From: Mitsuaria sp. GD03876
GTDB lineage: Bacteria; Pseudomonadota; Gammaproteobacteria; Burkholderiales; Burkholderiaceae_C
Assembly (NCBI RefSeq): GCF_029840635.1
Contig: NZ_JAOCCU010000054.1
Location: forward strand, 1-40,348
Direction of reading: 5' to 3'
Length of the DNA: 40,348 nucleotides
Below are positions 1-8,413 of the stretch, in pieces (position 1 is the first letter of the stretch; every line of letters begins with the position of its first letter). The notes below the pieces were generated by a model, which saw only the letters and a program-made list of their open reading frames with translations, ran no database searches and was not told where the DNA came from. The translations under genes were made by a program, and so were the position numbers.

Positions 1-123
1 CCTGGCACGCCTCCGAGCACGACGCCGGACCCGACGCCCGGCACGCCTCCGGGCACCACGCCTGATCCGACGCCCGGCACGCCTCCGGGCACCACGCCGG
101 ATCCCGCGCCCGGCACGCCTCCC
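1..123 (+). repeat. 36-bp tandem repeat encoding PGTPPGTTPDPT linker
   Basis: Three near-identical 36-bp units (1-36, 37-72, 73-108) and a partial fourth encode a 12-residue Pro/Thr/Asp/Gly unit. This is a flexible inter-domain linker typical of secreted polysaccharide hydrolases. The array continues to the window edge, so copy number is unknown. Confidence 0.85.
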
Positions 124-1407
124 GAAGATCCGCCGTCGGACAAACCCTCCTTGGACATCTCCATCGACAAGCTGCCACCCCGGCCGGAAGGCGCCAACCC
201 CACCCTGCCGCGCGGCACGCCGATCGTCCCGCCCGTGATCGCCACCGAGGCGGCCAGCGTCCTGTCCGCGCCGGCGCCGTCCGGTGAGACCGGCAGCGCG
301 CTGCCGGCCACGGGCTACGCCTTCCTGCGCCAGGTCACCGCGGCCGACTGGAACTGGCTGTTCCCGTTGCGCGCGGGCCGGCATGTCGAAGGCGCCGGCA
401 AGCGCAACGCGCCGCCGTTCGCGACCCGCGACGGCGCGAAGGACGTCTTCACGCTGGAAGCGTTCCAGCGGGCGGTGCTCGAGTACAACCGCTGGGCCCA
501 GGTCAACGGCTACAAACAGTTCCTGAACGAGGGCACGCGCAAGCAGCAGGGCCAGGAGTTCGTCGCGTTCTGGGCCAAGGCCTCGCGTGAGACCTCCGGG
601 ACCTGGGCGGGCGCGCCGGCACCGTGGATCGAGCGCTATCGCGATCGCCATGGCGTCGTCACCTCGGTCTGGAAGGGCGCGCTCCACCGGGCCGAGCAGG
701 CCGGCTACAGCACCGCCGCGGACGGCAGCAGCCCGGCGCTGGGCTACATCGATCCCGCGTCGCGCACCTATCCGGCCGTCCCCGGACGCTCGTACCACGG
801 CCGCGGCATCGTCCAGCTGAGCTGGAACTACAACTACGGCGCCTTCTCGGCCTGGCTGCATGACCATGGGCTGATGCGCGATGTCGTCACCTCCCGCGAC
901 ACCCTGCTGGCGCGTCCCGACCTGCTGGCCACGCACGGCCCGCTGTCGATGCTGTCCGGCATCTGGTTCTGGATGACGCCGCAAGGCGCGATGCCCTCGT
1001 CGCACGACGTGCTGTATGGCGACGTGACCAAGACCTCCGCGGGAGGCCACGATCCCGGCCTGCCGGCGCTGCGCATCGGCGTGACGGTGGGCGGCCAGAC
1101 CGTCGGACCGGTCGCCGCGGGCGACACCAGTGACGAAGGCGTGATGGCGTACCGCCTGGGCACGCTGACCAACATCTTCAACGGCGGCCTGGAGTGCAAC
1201 AGCGTCGGGTCCTGGCACCCGGGCGCGGCCCAGCGGATCAGCTACTACAACGCGTACGCCACCTACTTCAACGAGAAGCTGGACGGGCTCGGCGTGACCC
1301 GCGTGTCCAAGGCGACGGACATCTGGACCGCGAGGATCTCGTCCCGCTCGGACGAGACCGTGCAGAGCGCCACCTGCTTCAACCAGAAGGCCTACTACGC
1401 CTGGTGA
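1..1407 (+). CDS. GH19 family chitinase, secreted (5' end outside window)
   Basis: Glycoside hydrolase family 19 endochitinase, cleaving beta-1,4 GlcNAc polymers; probably secreted, though the N-terminus lies outside the window. The frame is open from base 1, so the TTG at 151 is only an internal codon. The visible part is 468 residues. It starts with a Pro/Thr/Asp/Gly-rich linker (about residues 1-50) and a second Pro-rich stretch, then the catalytic domain. Family signatures are RETSG, carrying the likely catalytic acid Glu (codon 589-591), SYHGRGIVQLSWNYNYG and FNGGLECN. A chitin-binding or other module may precede the linker upstream; this cannot be seen. The gene ends just before a strong hairpin and converges with the next gene. 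The GH19 assignment is firm; substrate preference (chitin versus peptidoglycan-like) is inferred. Confidence 0.92.
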   Translation, partial: PGTPPSTTPDPTPGTPPGTTPDPTPGTPPGTTPDPAPGTPPEDPPSDKPSLDISIDKLPPRPEGANPTLPRGTPIVPPVIATEAASVLSAPAPSGETGSALPATGYAFLRQVTAADWNWLFPLRAGRHVEGAGKRNAPPFATRDGAKDVFTLEAFQRAVLEYNRWAQVNGYKQFLNEGTRKQQGQEFVAFWAKASRETSGTWAGAPAPWIERYRDRHGVVTSVWKGALHRAEQAGYSTAADGSSPALGYIDPASRTYPAVPGRSYHGRGIVQLSWNYNYGAFSAWLHDHGLMRDVVTSRDTLLARPDLLATHGPLSMLSGIWFWMTPQGAMPSSHDVLYGDVTKTSAGGHDPGLPALRIGVTVGGQTVGPVAAGDTSDEGVMAYRLGTLTNIFNGGLECNSVGSWHPGAAQRISYYNAYATYFNEKLDGLGVTRVSKATDIWTARISSRSDETVQSATCFNQKAYYAW

Positions 1408-1442
1408 CGCTCGCCCGCCGCTCCCGGCGATGAGCCAAAGAA

Positions 1443-1468
1443 AAACGGCGCCCTTCGGGGCGCCGTTT
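1443..1468. terminator. Bidirectional intrinsic terminator hairpin
   Basis: A perfect 11-bp stem, AAACGGCGCCC / GGGCGCCGTTT, closes a TTCG tetraloop. It lies between the convergent chitinase and repeat-protein genes. On the minus strand it is followed by a T-rich tail (TTTTTCTTT), so it is the better terminator for the minus-strand gene; on the plus strand the T-run is only the three bases of the stem. Confidence 0.8.
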
Positions 1469-1606
1469 CAGTTGGTGTCGACAGGGGGATCCGGGCGATG
1501 TTCGAGTTGTCGGCCCGGATCCGCCGGTTCAACGTCAGGCGCGGCCCGGTGGGATCCGGCCACGCCCCCCACCGGGGGTTGAAAGCGGGGTGCGTCGTGC
1601 CGCGGG

Positions 1607-2155
1607 TCAGCGCTGGTTGTAGCGCGCCTTGGCCGAGTTCACGCACACGTCCTTGGCATCGCCGGACAGCGTGTTGCACTTATCCGAGGCCAGCTTGTAG
1701 TCCGCCTTGACCCGGGTGTCCTCGGCGTCGTCGACGGCGGCGGCGACCTTCTTGTTCATCTTCAGCTCGGCCTTGGCCTTTTCATAGGACGTCTTGGCCT
1801 CGCGCTGGCAGAGGTCCTTGGCCTCGCCCGAACGGTCGTCGCAGCGCTCCTTGGCCACGTCGTAGCGCGCCTCGTAGCGGGTCTCGATCAGCTTGGCCTC
1901 GTCCTTGGCGTTGCCGCTGTAGTTGTATTCGAGCTGCGCCAGCGCCACGTCCTCACGGCCCTTGGCTTCCTTGACGCAGATGTCCTTGGCATTGCCGGAC
2001 AGCTTGTCGCACGCATCCTTGTCGACCTTGTAGGTCTTCTTGATGTCGTCCTTGGCGCCGTCGTAGACGGACTTGGAGAAGTTGGCGGCTTGCGCCATGC
2101 CGGCGCACAGGCTCAGCGCGGCGGCGATCAGGGCGGCGGTAGCGGGCTTGTTCAT
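1607..2155 (-). CDS. Secreted Lys/Asp/Ala-rich protein with three Cys-x10-Cys repeats
   Basis: A 182-residue exported protein of unknown function. Residues 1-24 form a clear signal peptide ending AQA-A, and a strong ribosome site (AAAGGAAGG) precedes the ATG. The mature part is very hydrophilic and built from three units of about 55 residues. Each ends in a Cys-x10-Cys hairpin of the form C-x2-x-SG-x-AKD-x-C (C49/C60, C105/C116, C160/C171). A cysteine-free partial copy (NYSGNAKDEAK) sits near residue 80. The composition suggests helical hairpins pinned by disulfides in the periplasm. I do not recognise a named family with certainty. Confidence 0.8.
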   Translation of the reverse strand: MNKPATAALIAAALSLCAGMAQAANFSKSVYDGAKDDIKKTYKVDKDACDKLSGNAKDICVKEAKGREDVALAQLEYNYSGNAKDEAKLIETRYEARYDVAKERCDDRSGEAKDLCQREAKTSYEKAKAELKMNKKVAAAVDDAEDTRVKADYKLASDKCNTLSGDAKDVCVNSAKARYNQR

Positions 2156-2217
2156 GGCCTTCCTTTCGTTGTTGTGGAACGGGGCTTGACGTCAATGCGG
2201 CGCGGCTGGGGCGCTCG

Positions 2218-2379
2218 TCACTTTCGCAACAGGCTCATCACGAAGGTCGCGACGGCCATGATCACGAAGACGAAGAAAAGGATCTTGGCGATGCTCGCGG
2301 CGCCGGCGGCGATCCCGCCGAAGCCGAACAGCGCGGCGATCAGGGCAATGACGAAGAAGACGACGGCGTAGTGCAGCAT
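2218..2379 (-). CDS. DUF1328 family small membrane protein
   Basis: A 53-residue, two-helix inner-membrane peptide of the DUF1328 (YtjA-like) family. It begins MLHYAVVFF, followed by a Gly/Ala-rich helix turn ([21 protein letters not shown]) and a basic C-terminus (SLLRK). The start is the ATG at 2379, preceded by AGGAGA at good spacing; the upstream in-frame extension is Arg/Pro-rich out-of-frame-like sequence. Family members are often found near stress-responsive envelope genes, and their function is unknown. Confidence 0.9.
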   Translation of the reverse strand: MLHYAVVFFVIALIAALFGFGGIAAGAASIAKILFFVFVIMAVATFVMSLLRK

Positions 2380-2528
2380 CCTGGTTCTCCTGCGCGGCAC
2401 CGTGCCGCGATGGAATGACTGTAGGGAACCGGCCGGTCGCCGCGGGCAGTCCCGGGCCGCGACGCCGCGTCGGAGCGCCAACCGACGCGCTGTAGGAGGC
2501 GACCTACCGACGCCTCGAGGACAAGAAA

Positions 2529-2550
2529 AAAGCCGGCTCGCGCCGGCTTT
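2529..2550 (-). terminator. Intrinsic terminator of the 2575-3285 gene
   Basis: Stem AAAGCCGGC / GCCGGCTTT (9 bp) with a 4-nt loop. Read on the minus strand it runs into six T residues about 25 bp after the stop codon of the secreted protein gene, the classic rho-independent arrangement. Confidence 0.85.
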
Positions 2551-2574
2551 GCTGTGTGGGGGAAGGCTCGCGCC

Positions 2575-3285
2575 TCACCAGGTCTTCTGGAAGGTCACGC
2601 CCACGCGGCCGCCACGCGGCCGGAACGTCAGCGAGGACTGCCCGCTGAGCTCCATCCGGAAGCCCTTGCGCAGGTCCGCATAGGGCTTGCGGCTGTTGAA
2701 GACCAGGCCCACCCGCAGCTGGCGGGCGTCATGGTTGGCGAGGCCGGGGACGTTGAGGTCGTCGATCTGCGATCGCGTGGCATCGACCAGCGGCGTCTGC
2801 ACGAACGCATGCGAGCGCGGGCCCGTCGGCATCGCCAGGCCGACGAGGACGCCGGCATCGCCGGCCGCGCCCGGCCGCAGGTTCTGGTAGGGCGTCGAGT
2901 ACAGGCCGCCGCCGATCGCCGTGCCACGCTGCTCCACGCCGACGCCGAGCCTCAGCCCGCTGCCGGACCAGGGCTTGGCCCACAGCATCGTCTGCGTCGC
3001 CTGGGGCGCGCGCCCATGCCAGCCGGCGACGCCGGCCGACTGGTTCGCGGTGGCCAGGGGCTCGGCCGCGTTGCGGGTGACGGTGTAGCGCGAACCGCCG
3101 GACGATTCCCGCAACGACTGGCGCAGCGGCTGCCGCGTTCGCTCGGACAAGGGCCGGCCGCTGAGCTCGACGCTGTCGTCGAGCGAGGCCGGCGTGGCTT
3201 CGGCGGCGGGCGCCGCCTGCGCCAGCGTCAGGGCGACGGGCGCGAAGGCGGCGAGGACAAGGATCCGGGGGCAAAGGACAGTCAT
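2575..3285 (-). CDS. Exported protein, possibly outer-membrane associated
   Basis: A 236-residue exported protein of unknown function. The N-terminal 25 residues are a signal peptide (LVLAAFAPVALTLAQAAPA). The mature part has alternating hydrophobic/polar segments rich in Gly and Arg and ends in an aromatic residue (VGVTFQKTW), a pattern often seen in outer-membrane beta proteins; a barrel is only an inference. GGGAG precedes the ATG. It lies 26 bp downstream of the OmpA-like lipoprotein gene on the same strand and is followed by an intrinsic terminator, so the two probably form an envelope operon. Confidence 0.7.
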   Translation of the reverse strand: MTVLCPRILVLAAFAPVALTLAQAAPAAEATPASLDDSVELSGRPLSERTRQPLRQSLRESSGGSRYTVTRNAAEPLATANQSAGVAGWHGRAPQATQTMLWAKPWSGSGLRLGVGVEQRGTAIGGGLYSTPYQNLRPGAAGDAGVLVGLAMPTGPRSHAFVQTPLVDATRSQIDDLNVPGLANHDARQLRVGLVFNSRKPYADLRKGFRMELSGQSSLTFRPRGGRVGVTFQKTW

Positions 3286-3311
3286 GGCTCAACTCCCGTT
3301 CTTGGTACAGC

Positions 3312-3968
3312 TTAGGACGCGGGTTGCGACAGGAAGATCTCGATCCGACGATTGGCGGCCCGGCCGGGCTCGGTGGCATTGCTCGCCACGGGCTGACGTC
3401 CGCCGCGGCCCTCGACCAGCACGCGGCCGCGACGCACGCCGTGCTGGACCAGGTATTCGCGCACCGACTCCGCCCGGTCCTGCGACAGCGGCCCGTTGAC
3501 CGCGTCGCCGGCGGCGCTGTCGGTGTGGCCGACGATGGTCACGCGCACGGAGTCGTCCAGGCCGCGACTGACTTCGTCCAGCACCGGCCGCAGCGCCTGG
3601 CGGAGATCGGCGCGGCCGGTCTCGAAGGTCGCATCGGTCGGCACGGTCAGCTTGAGCTGGTTGTCGGTGGTGCGGGCAACGGCGATGCCCGTGCCGGCGC
3701 CGGCGCGGGTGATCGCATCGCGCCGCTCGTCCATCCAGGACGACCAGCGGTTGCCCGCGACGACATCCGGCGCGGCGCCCGGCAGGCTGCCCGGCGCGGT
3801 ATTCGAGGGGGAAGCGGCGGTCCCGGCGCGGCCGCCCTGGGTCGCGCAGCCGCCCAGCGTCAGCAGCAGCGCGATCGCCAGGACCGGCAGGCTGGCCGCC
3901 GCGAGTCGCCGCCAGCGGCGATCCAGGTCGGCGGAAGCGGGGGCGGCGAAGACGCGGGGGCGGCGCAT
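3312..3968 (-). CDS. OmpA-family peptidoglycan-associated lipoprotein (YiaD/Pal type)
   Basis: A 218-residue lipoprotein that probably tethers the outer membrane to peptidoglycan. A basic N-terminus leads into a hydrophobic stretch and the lipobox LTLGGC (Cys about residue 41). The C-terminal ~110 residues are an OmpA-C domain: TIVGHTDSAAGD, LSQDRAESVREYL and the closing NRRIEIFL carry the diaminopimelate-binding Asp/Arg pattern. GGAGA precedes the ATG at 3968. It is the first gene of a two-gene unit with the exported protein at 2575-3285. The family is clear; the specific orthologue is not assigned. Confidence 0.9.
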   Translation of the reverse strand: MRRPRVFAAPASADLDRRWRRLAAASLPVLAIALLLTLGGCATQGGRAGTAASPSNTAPGSLPGAAPDVVAGNRWSSWMDERRDAITRAGAGTGIAVARTTDNQLKLTVPTDATFETGRADLRQALRPVLDEVSRGLDDSVRVTIVGHTDSAAGDAVNGPLSQDRAESVREYLVQHGVRRGRVLVEGRGGRQPVASNATEPGRAANRRIEIFLSQPAS

Positions 3969-4129
3969 GACTGTCTCTCCATGAAGGCGGGGGTCTCGAT
4001 CACACGATACGAGCGACCTGGGTGAGTGTCATGCTAGGGAGATCGCGGGGCGGCGGGTGTAGTCGGCCGGCGGAAGCGCGAGTCAGACGGAACCGACAAG
4101 CGAATCGATCCTTGCCGCGGCAGCGATCG

Positions 4130-4396
4130 TCAGGCACCGAACGCCACGCCCTCGTCGGACACGTCGTCCAGCGGCGGCAGGTCGGCCTCGGTCAGCTCGG
4201 TGGCGTCGATTTCCTCGTCGAAACGGGCCTGGTCGGCGGCGCCGCGGTGCGCGATCAGCGGCTTGTCCAGCGGGCGGTAGATCCGGCTGCGCAGGCGGGC
4301 CAGGCGTTCGGAGCCGGCGACCTCATGGGCGACGCGGGCCGGGTCCAGCAGCATCGCGAACGGGTTGGCGGCGAGGTCTTGGGTCGAGGTCAGCAT
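4130..4396 (-). CDS. Small acidic conserved-looking protein, unknown function
   Basis: An 88-residue protein beginning MLTSTQDLAANPFAMLLDP. The ATG at 4396 is chosen over an upstream in-frame start because CTGGAG sits about 6 nt before it and the upstream extension is Arg/Pro-rich. No signal peptide or membrane helix is seen. The middle is basic (RLARLRSRIYRPLDKPL) and the C-terminus strongly acidic (DEEIDATELTEADLPPLDD). I do not recognise the family. Its NPFAMLLDP start resembles short proteins of Burkholderiales genomes, but that is recollection rather than proof. Confidence 0.6.
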   Translation of the reverse strand: MLTSTQDLAANPFAMLLDPARVAHEVAGSERLARLRSRIYRPLDKPLIAHRGAADQARFDEEIDATELTEADLPPLDDVSDEGVAFGA

Positions 4397-4569
4397 GTCG
4401 GTCTCCAGGGGATTCGGTTGATTCCAGGGGGCCTGTGCGCGGGGCTTCGAAGGCCGCCGACACCGTGTCGGCATGGAATGAACTGTAGAGACCGGCCGGG
4501 TCCGCCAACAGTGGGCGGCCGGCCAAACGGCGTGTCAGACGGATTCCTAGGGGAATGCCAGCAAGCGCC

Positions 4570-5322
4570 TCACGGCGCCGTGCGGGCGGCGGCCTTCGCG
4601 CGGGTCCGGGCGAGCTGGGCGAGCTTGTCGGCCATCTCGTCCTGCCCGGCGCGGCGGGCGAAATCGGCGGCCGTCATCCGATGGTCGTTCTCCAGCGAGG
4701 CGTCGGCGCCGGCGGCGATCAGGACCTCCGCGCCGCTGAGCCCGCCGTAGCCGGCGGCCATCATCAGCGGCGTCGTGCCGTTGGGCGAACGCGCGTCGAC
4801 CTCGGCGCCCTGCGCCAGCAGCCAGCGCACGAGGTGCTCGTTCGGGCCGGCGGCCGCGTAGTGCAGCGCCGACCAGCCCGGCTCGTTGACCAGCGCGCCG
4901 CGTTTCACCAGGGCCTGCGCCCATTCCAGCCGGCCCTTGATCGCGGCCAGCATCAGCGGCGTCTCGCCGGCCTGGTTGATCGCGTTGACGTCGGTGGCGG
5001 GGCTTTGCAGCAGGGTCTCGAAGGCCTTGGCGGACTCCTCGCGGATCGCCACGTGCAGCGCGGTGTTGCGCTGGGCGTCGCGGACGTTCGGGTCGACGCC
5101 GGCCAGCAGCAGCTTCATGACGGTGCTGGCGTGGTCGTTGCGCGTGGCGACATGCAGTTCGGGCGGCGGCCCGGCGTCGCTGGCCGCGGGCGCCGCGGGC
5201 GGCGTTCCGAAACGCCCCTGCGCCGACGCCGGCGTGACGACCAGCATCGCGGCCGCCAGGGCGGCCATGACCGTGGCCGTCAACGCGAGCGGCCGCGCGG
5301 GCCGGACCGGCGCCCGGCTCAT
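4570..5322 (-). CDS. Exported ankyrin-repeat protein
   Basis: A 250-residue protein with an N-terminal signal peptide or anchor (LALTATVMAALAAAMLVVTPASA) followed by about five ankyrin repeats, with typical NTALHVAI, GETPLMLAAIKG, WSALHYAAAG and GTTPLMMAAGYGG cores, and a basic tail. It is probably a periplasmic protein-protein interaction module. The start ATG at 5322 overlaps the tatD stop codon (ATGA), indicating translational coupling. It is the last gene of the mltG-tmk-holB-pilZ-tatD operon. The binding partner is unknown. Confidence 0.88.
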   Translation of the reverse strand: MSRAPVRPARPLALTATVMAALAAAMLVVTPASAQGRFGTPPAAPAASDAGPPPELHVATRNDHASTVMKLLLAGVDPNVRDAQRNTALHVAIREESAKAFETLLQSPATDVNAINQAGETPLMLAAIKGRLEWAQALVKRGALVNEPGWSALHYAAAGPNEHLVRWLLAQGAEVDARSPNGTTPLMMAAGYGGLSGAEVLIAAGADASLENDHRMTAADFARRAGQDEMADKLAQLARTRAKAAARTAP

Positions 5323-6104
5323 GCCGCCTCCGGCAGCCGGAACAGGCGCCGCGTGTTGGCGGTGCACTGCGCGGCCAGGGTCTCGACCGGCACGCCGCGC
5401 ACCTCGGCGACCAGCTTGGCCACGTGCGGCACGTAGGCCGGCTGGTTCAGCTTGCCGCGGTACGGCACCGGCGCCAGGTAGGGGCTGTCGGTCTCGATGA
5501 GGATCCGGTCGTCGGGCACGATCCGGGCGACCTCGCGCAGGTCGGCGGCGTTCTTGAAGGTCACGATCCCGGAGAACGAGATGTGGAACCCCAGGTCCAG
5601 CGCCGCCCGGGCGACGTCCATCGTCTCGGTGAAGCAGTGCACCACGCCGCCGGGCTCGCCGGCCTGCTCCTCGCGCATCAGCCGCAGCGTGTCCTCGGCG
5701 GCCGAACGGGTATGGATCACCAGCGGCTTGCCGGTGCGCCGCGCGGCGCGGATGTGGTTGCGGAAGCGCTCGCGCTGCCATTCCATCTGCTCGACGGTGC
5801 GGCCGTTGAGGCGGTAGTAGTCCAGGCCGGTCTCGCCGATGGCGACGACCTTCGGATGCGCCGCGCCAGCGACCAGTTCGTCGACGGACGGCTCATGCAC
5901 CTCGTCGCTGTCGGGATGGACGCCGACGGTGGCGAACAGCGGCGCATGCGCGTCGGCCAGCGCGCGGACCTCGGGGAACTCCTCCATCGTCGTGCAGATG
6001 CAGACGGCCTGCGCGACCTGGGCCGCGTCCATCGCGGCGAGCAGTTCGGGCAGCTGGGACTTGAGCTCGGGGAAGCTCAGGTGGCAGTGGGAATCGATGT
6101 ACAT
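5319..6104 (-). CDS. tatD: TatD/YcfH family metal-dependent hydrolase (DNase)
   Basis: A 261-residue cytosolic TIM-barrel metallohydrolase of the TatD family, whose members act as 3'-5' DNases. The conserved metal-ligand motifs are all present: DSHCHL at the N-terminus, GETGLDYY, VIHTR, VVHCF and ETDSPYLAP. Length is normal for the family. In E. coli the homologue ycfH also follows mltG-tmk-holB, and in Pseudomonas pilZ lies between holB and this gene, exactly as here. The stop overlaps the start of the ankyrin gene. Confidence 0.95.
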   Translation of the reverse strand: MYIDSHCHLSFPELKSQLPELLAAMDAAQVAQAVCICTTMEEFPEVRALADAHAPLFATVGVHPDSDEVHEPSVDELVAGAAHPKVVAIGETGLDYYRLNGRTVEQMEWQRERFRNHIRAARRTGKPLVIHTRSAAEDTLRLMREEQAGEPGGVVHCFTETMDVARAALDLGFHISFSGIVTFKNAADLREVARIVPDDRILIETDSPYLAPVPYRGKLNQPAYVPHVAKLVAEVRGVPVETLAAQCTANTRRLFRLPEAA

Positions 6105-6204
6105 CGCAACAACTCGCCCGGATCCGCCCCGGAAAGCGCGACGCCGCGCGAGGCGGCGTCGAAGTCGGCGTCGAGGCGGCGGCCCCCTCGCGGCGGCCGC
6201 TCGC

Positions 6205-6618
6205 TCAGATCGTCTGCGTCGGCTTGGCCGAGGAGATCGCCGTGCCGAGCAACTCCTCGATCTTGAGCTTGATCAGCCGGGTCTTCTCGTCGCCGGGGAA
6301 GCGCACGCCGACGCCCTGCGTGCGGCCGCCCGAGGCGTTGGCCGGCGTCAGCCAGGCGACCTTGCCGGCGACCGGGTAGCGATTGGGATCCTCGGGCAGC
6401 GTCATCAGCAGGTAGATGTCCTCGCCGAGCTTGTATTCCCGCGTCGTCGGGACGAACACGCCGCCCTCCGAGAAGATCGGGATGTAGGCCGCGTAGAGCG
6501 CGCCCTTTTCCTTGAACACCAGTTGGATCACGCTGGGCCGGGCGCTGCCGGACGGGGCCGGCGCAGGCGCGGACGCGGGCGATGTGGGGTTCATCGGTTT
6601 CAGGCTGAGTTCGCTCAT
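6205..6618 (-). CDS. pilZ: PilZ-domain type IV pilus assembly protein
   Basis: A 137-residue PilZ-domain protein lying between holB and tatD, the position of the founding PilZ of Pseudomonas aeruginosa (PA2960), needed for type IV pilus biogenesis. An Ala/Pro-rich N-terminus (to about residue 28) precedes the domain, whose recognisable strand is YIPIFSEGGVFVPTTREY. The RxxxR c-di-GMP-binding motif expected at the domain start is absent; the sequence there is PSVIQLVFKEKG. As in PA2960, it probably acts through protein contacts with the pilus motor rather than as a c-di-GMP receptor. A TAGACT hexamer ends 8 nt before the ATG and no Shine-Dalgarno is visible. Confidence 0.92.
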   Translation of the reverse strand: MSELSLKPMNPTSPASAPAPAPSGSARPSVIQLVFKEKGALYAAYIPIFSEGGVFVPTTREYKLGEDIYLLMTLPEDPNRYPVAGKVAWLTPANASGGRTQGVGVRFPGDEKTRLIKLKIEELLGTAISSAKPTQTI

Positions 6619-6626
6619 GGGGGGCG

Positions 6627-6632
6627 AGTCTA
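6627..6632 (-). promoter_or_regulatory. -10-like TAGACT of pilZ, 8 nt from ATG
   Basis: On the minus strand TAGACT is followed by 8 nt (C/G only) and the pilZ ATG, with TTGACG about 15 nt further upstream. If used, transcription would start at or next to the ATG, giving a leaderless pilZ transcript inside the operon. Confidence 0.45.
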
Positions 6633-6710
6633 CTCGCCGGAGGCGGCCGTCAAGACGGCATTACCAGGCATTACCAGCCTGTCCCAGGCATTCCGCGCCA
6701 TGACCGCGCA

Positions 6711-7769
6711 TCACCTCGCGGGGCGCATCGCCTGTTGCCCCTGGGCCACCAGCGACTCCATCAGCAGCCCGGCGTTGAGCGGGTGGTCGGCATGCCGCGC
6801 CGCCTGCTGCAGCACCTTGGCCCACTGCTCGAGCGCCGCGCGCACCGCCGGCAGCTTGGGCAGCGCGTCGCGCGGGAAGTAGGCCGGCCCGGCCCCGTGG
6901 GCGATGCGCATCAGGTCGTGCACCAGGCGCTGCATCGCCGCGATCGAGCGGGGCACCGGCCAGTCGGTCAGCGCCGACGCCTCGCCCTTGGCGATCCGCC
7001 GCGGCAGCTCCAGCCAGGTCTTGGCGGCGATGCCCTCCTCGCTCCACTGCAGCGCCTCCTGCGGCCGCCCGCCGGTGGCGTCCAGCAGCACGCCCGGCTG
7101 GTCGACGCCCTGCCCCGCCAGCCAGGCCAGCGCCGCGTCGCGCGCGGGCAGCGCCATCTGCAGCGGCTGGCAGCGGCTGCGGATCGTCGGCAGCAGCTGC
7201 TGCGGCGCGGCGCTCGCCAGCACGAAGCGCAGCAGCCCGGCCGGTTCCTCCAGCGTCTTGAGCAGCGCGTTGGCGGCGACCATGTTCAGCGCCTCCGCCG
7301 GATAGACGACGACCACCTTGGCCTTGCCGCGCGCCGCGCTCACCTGCGCGAACGACAGCATCTGCCGCACCGCCTCGATCTTGATCTCGCGGCTGGGCTT
7401 GGTCTTGCTCGCCTTGGCGCCGCCGCCCTCGCCCTCGGCCTCCATCGCGCCGAATCCCAGCGGTTCGCGCAGCGCCTCGGGCAGCAGCACCTGGAAGTCG
7501 GGATGCGACCGGGAGCGCAGCAGGTGGCAACTCGGGCAGCGGCCGCAGCCGGGCTGGTCCGTTCCGGCGCGGCCCTCGCAGAGCCAGGCCTGCGCCAGCA
7601 GCAGCGCCAGGTCGAACTGGCCGACGCCCGCCGGCCCCTGCAGCAGCAGCGCATGGCTGCGCCCCTGCGTCAGCGCCTGGTGCAGCGGCGCGGCGAGCCA
7701 GGGCAGCGGCAACTGGCCGCCGTCGGCGAGCGCGGCGCCCTCGTCCGCTCCGATCGCGGCGGTCACCAT
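6711..7769 (-). CDS. holB: DNA polymerase III delta' subunit
   Basis: A 352-residue clamp-loader subunit that works with delta and tau/gamma to load the sliding clamp. The N-terminal RecA-like fold has a degenerate Walker A loop ([11 protein letters not shown], lacking the Lys of an active P-loop), the four-Cys zinc module (CGRCPSCHL with its upstream partner), the stretch [10 protein letters not shown] and sensor region TIRSRCQPL. An insert rich in Gly/Glu/Lys ([12 protein letters not shown]) after the zinc module is longer than in E. coli. The start overlaps the end of tmk by 7 bp, as usual for this gene pair. Confidence 0.95.
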   Translation of the reverse strand: MVTAAIGADEGAALADGGQLPLPWLAAPLHQALTQGRSHALLLQGPAGVGQFDLALLLAQAWLCEGRAGTDQPGCGRCPSCHLLRSRSHPDFQVLLPEALREPLGFGAMEAEGEGGGAKASKTKPSREIKIEAVRQMLSFAQVSAARGKAKVVVVYPAEALNMVAANALLKTLEEPAGLLRFVLASAAPQQLLPTIRSRCQPLQMALPARDAALAWLAGQGVDQPGVLLDATGGRPQEALQWSEEGIAAKTWLELPRRIAKGEASALTDWPVPRSIAAMQRLVHDLMRIAHGAGPAYFPRDALPKLPAVRAALEQWAKVLQQAARHADHPLNAGLLMESLVAQGQQAMRPAR

Positions 7770-8374
7770 CCCCGGCGCTCCAGTTCGGCGCGGATCTGGG
7801 CGGCGACGCCCTCGATCGTGTCGCCGGCGTCGATGCGCGCGATCCGGTCCGGCGCGGCCTCGGCCCGGCGGCGGTAGCCGTCACGGACGCGGGCGAAGAA
7901 ATCCAGGTCCAGTTGCTCCAGCCGGTCCGCGTCGCGCGCCTGGGCGCGGCGGCCGGCGGCGATCGCCGGGTCGACATCGAACCAGAAGGTCAGGTCCGGC
8001 TCGCGCCCCTGCTGCACCCACTGGGCCAGCGTCGTCAGCACCTGCCAGTCCATGCCGCGGCCGCCGCCTTGATAGGCGAAGCTCGCGTCGGTGAAGCGGT
8101 CGCACAGCACGGTCTGGCCCAGCGCCAGCGCCGGTGCGATCACGCGCTGCACATGGTCGCGGCGCGCCGCGAAGACGAGCAGCGCCTCGGTCAGCCCGTC
8201 CATGTCCTGGTGCAGGAACAGCCCGCGCAGCGACTCGGCCAGCGGCGTGCCGCCGGGCTCGCGGGTCTGGACCAGCTCGGCGCCGCACTGGCGCAGGTGC
8301 TGGGCGACGGACTCGACATGGGTGGACTTGCCCGCCCCGTCGATGCCCTCGAAGGTGATGAATCGACCGCTCAC
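7763..8374 (-). CDS. tmk: Thymidylate kinase
   Basis: A 203-residue cytosolic kinase converting dTMP to dTDP with ATP. P-loop [11 protein letters not shown] at the N-terminus, TREPGGTPL with the DRH-type segment (AARRDHV), and [17 protein letters not shown] substrate/lid motifs are all present. The start codon is GTG (8374), with AAAAGAG a little upstream. It lies 39 bp after mltG and overlaps holB by 7 bp, in the widely conserved mltG-tmk-holB order. Confidence 0.96.
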   Translation of the reverse strand: MSGRFITFEGIDGAGKSTHVESVAQHLRQCGAELVQTREPGGTPLAESLRGLFLHQDMDGLTEALLVFAARRDHVQRVIAPALALGQTVLCDRFTDASFAYQGGGRGMDWQVLTTLAQWVQQGREPDLTFWFDVDPAIAAGRRAQARDADRLEQLDLDFFARVRDGYRRRAEAAPDRIARIDAGDTIEGVAAQIRAELERRGW

Positions 8375-8413
8375 GCGTGATGCTCTTTTCGGAAAAAGCG
8401 AAGCGCGGGCGCC

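Noticed and set aside
151-153. TTG as chitinase start
   Set aside because: The frame is open to base 1 with linker repeats continuing upstream, so the start is outside the window.
6205-6618. PilZ as a c-di-GMP receptor
   Set aside because: The RxxxR motif is absent, as in PA2960.
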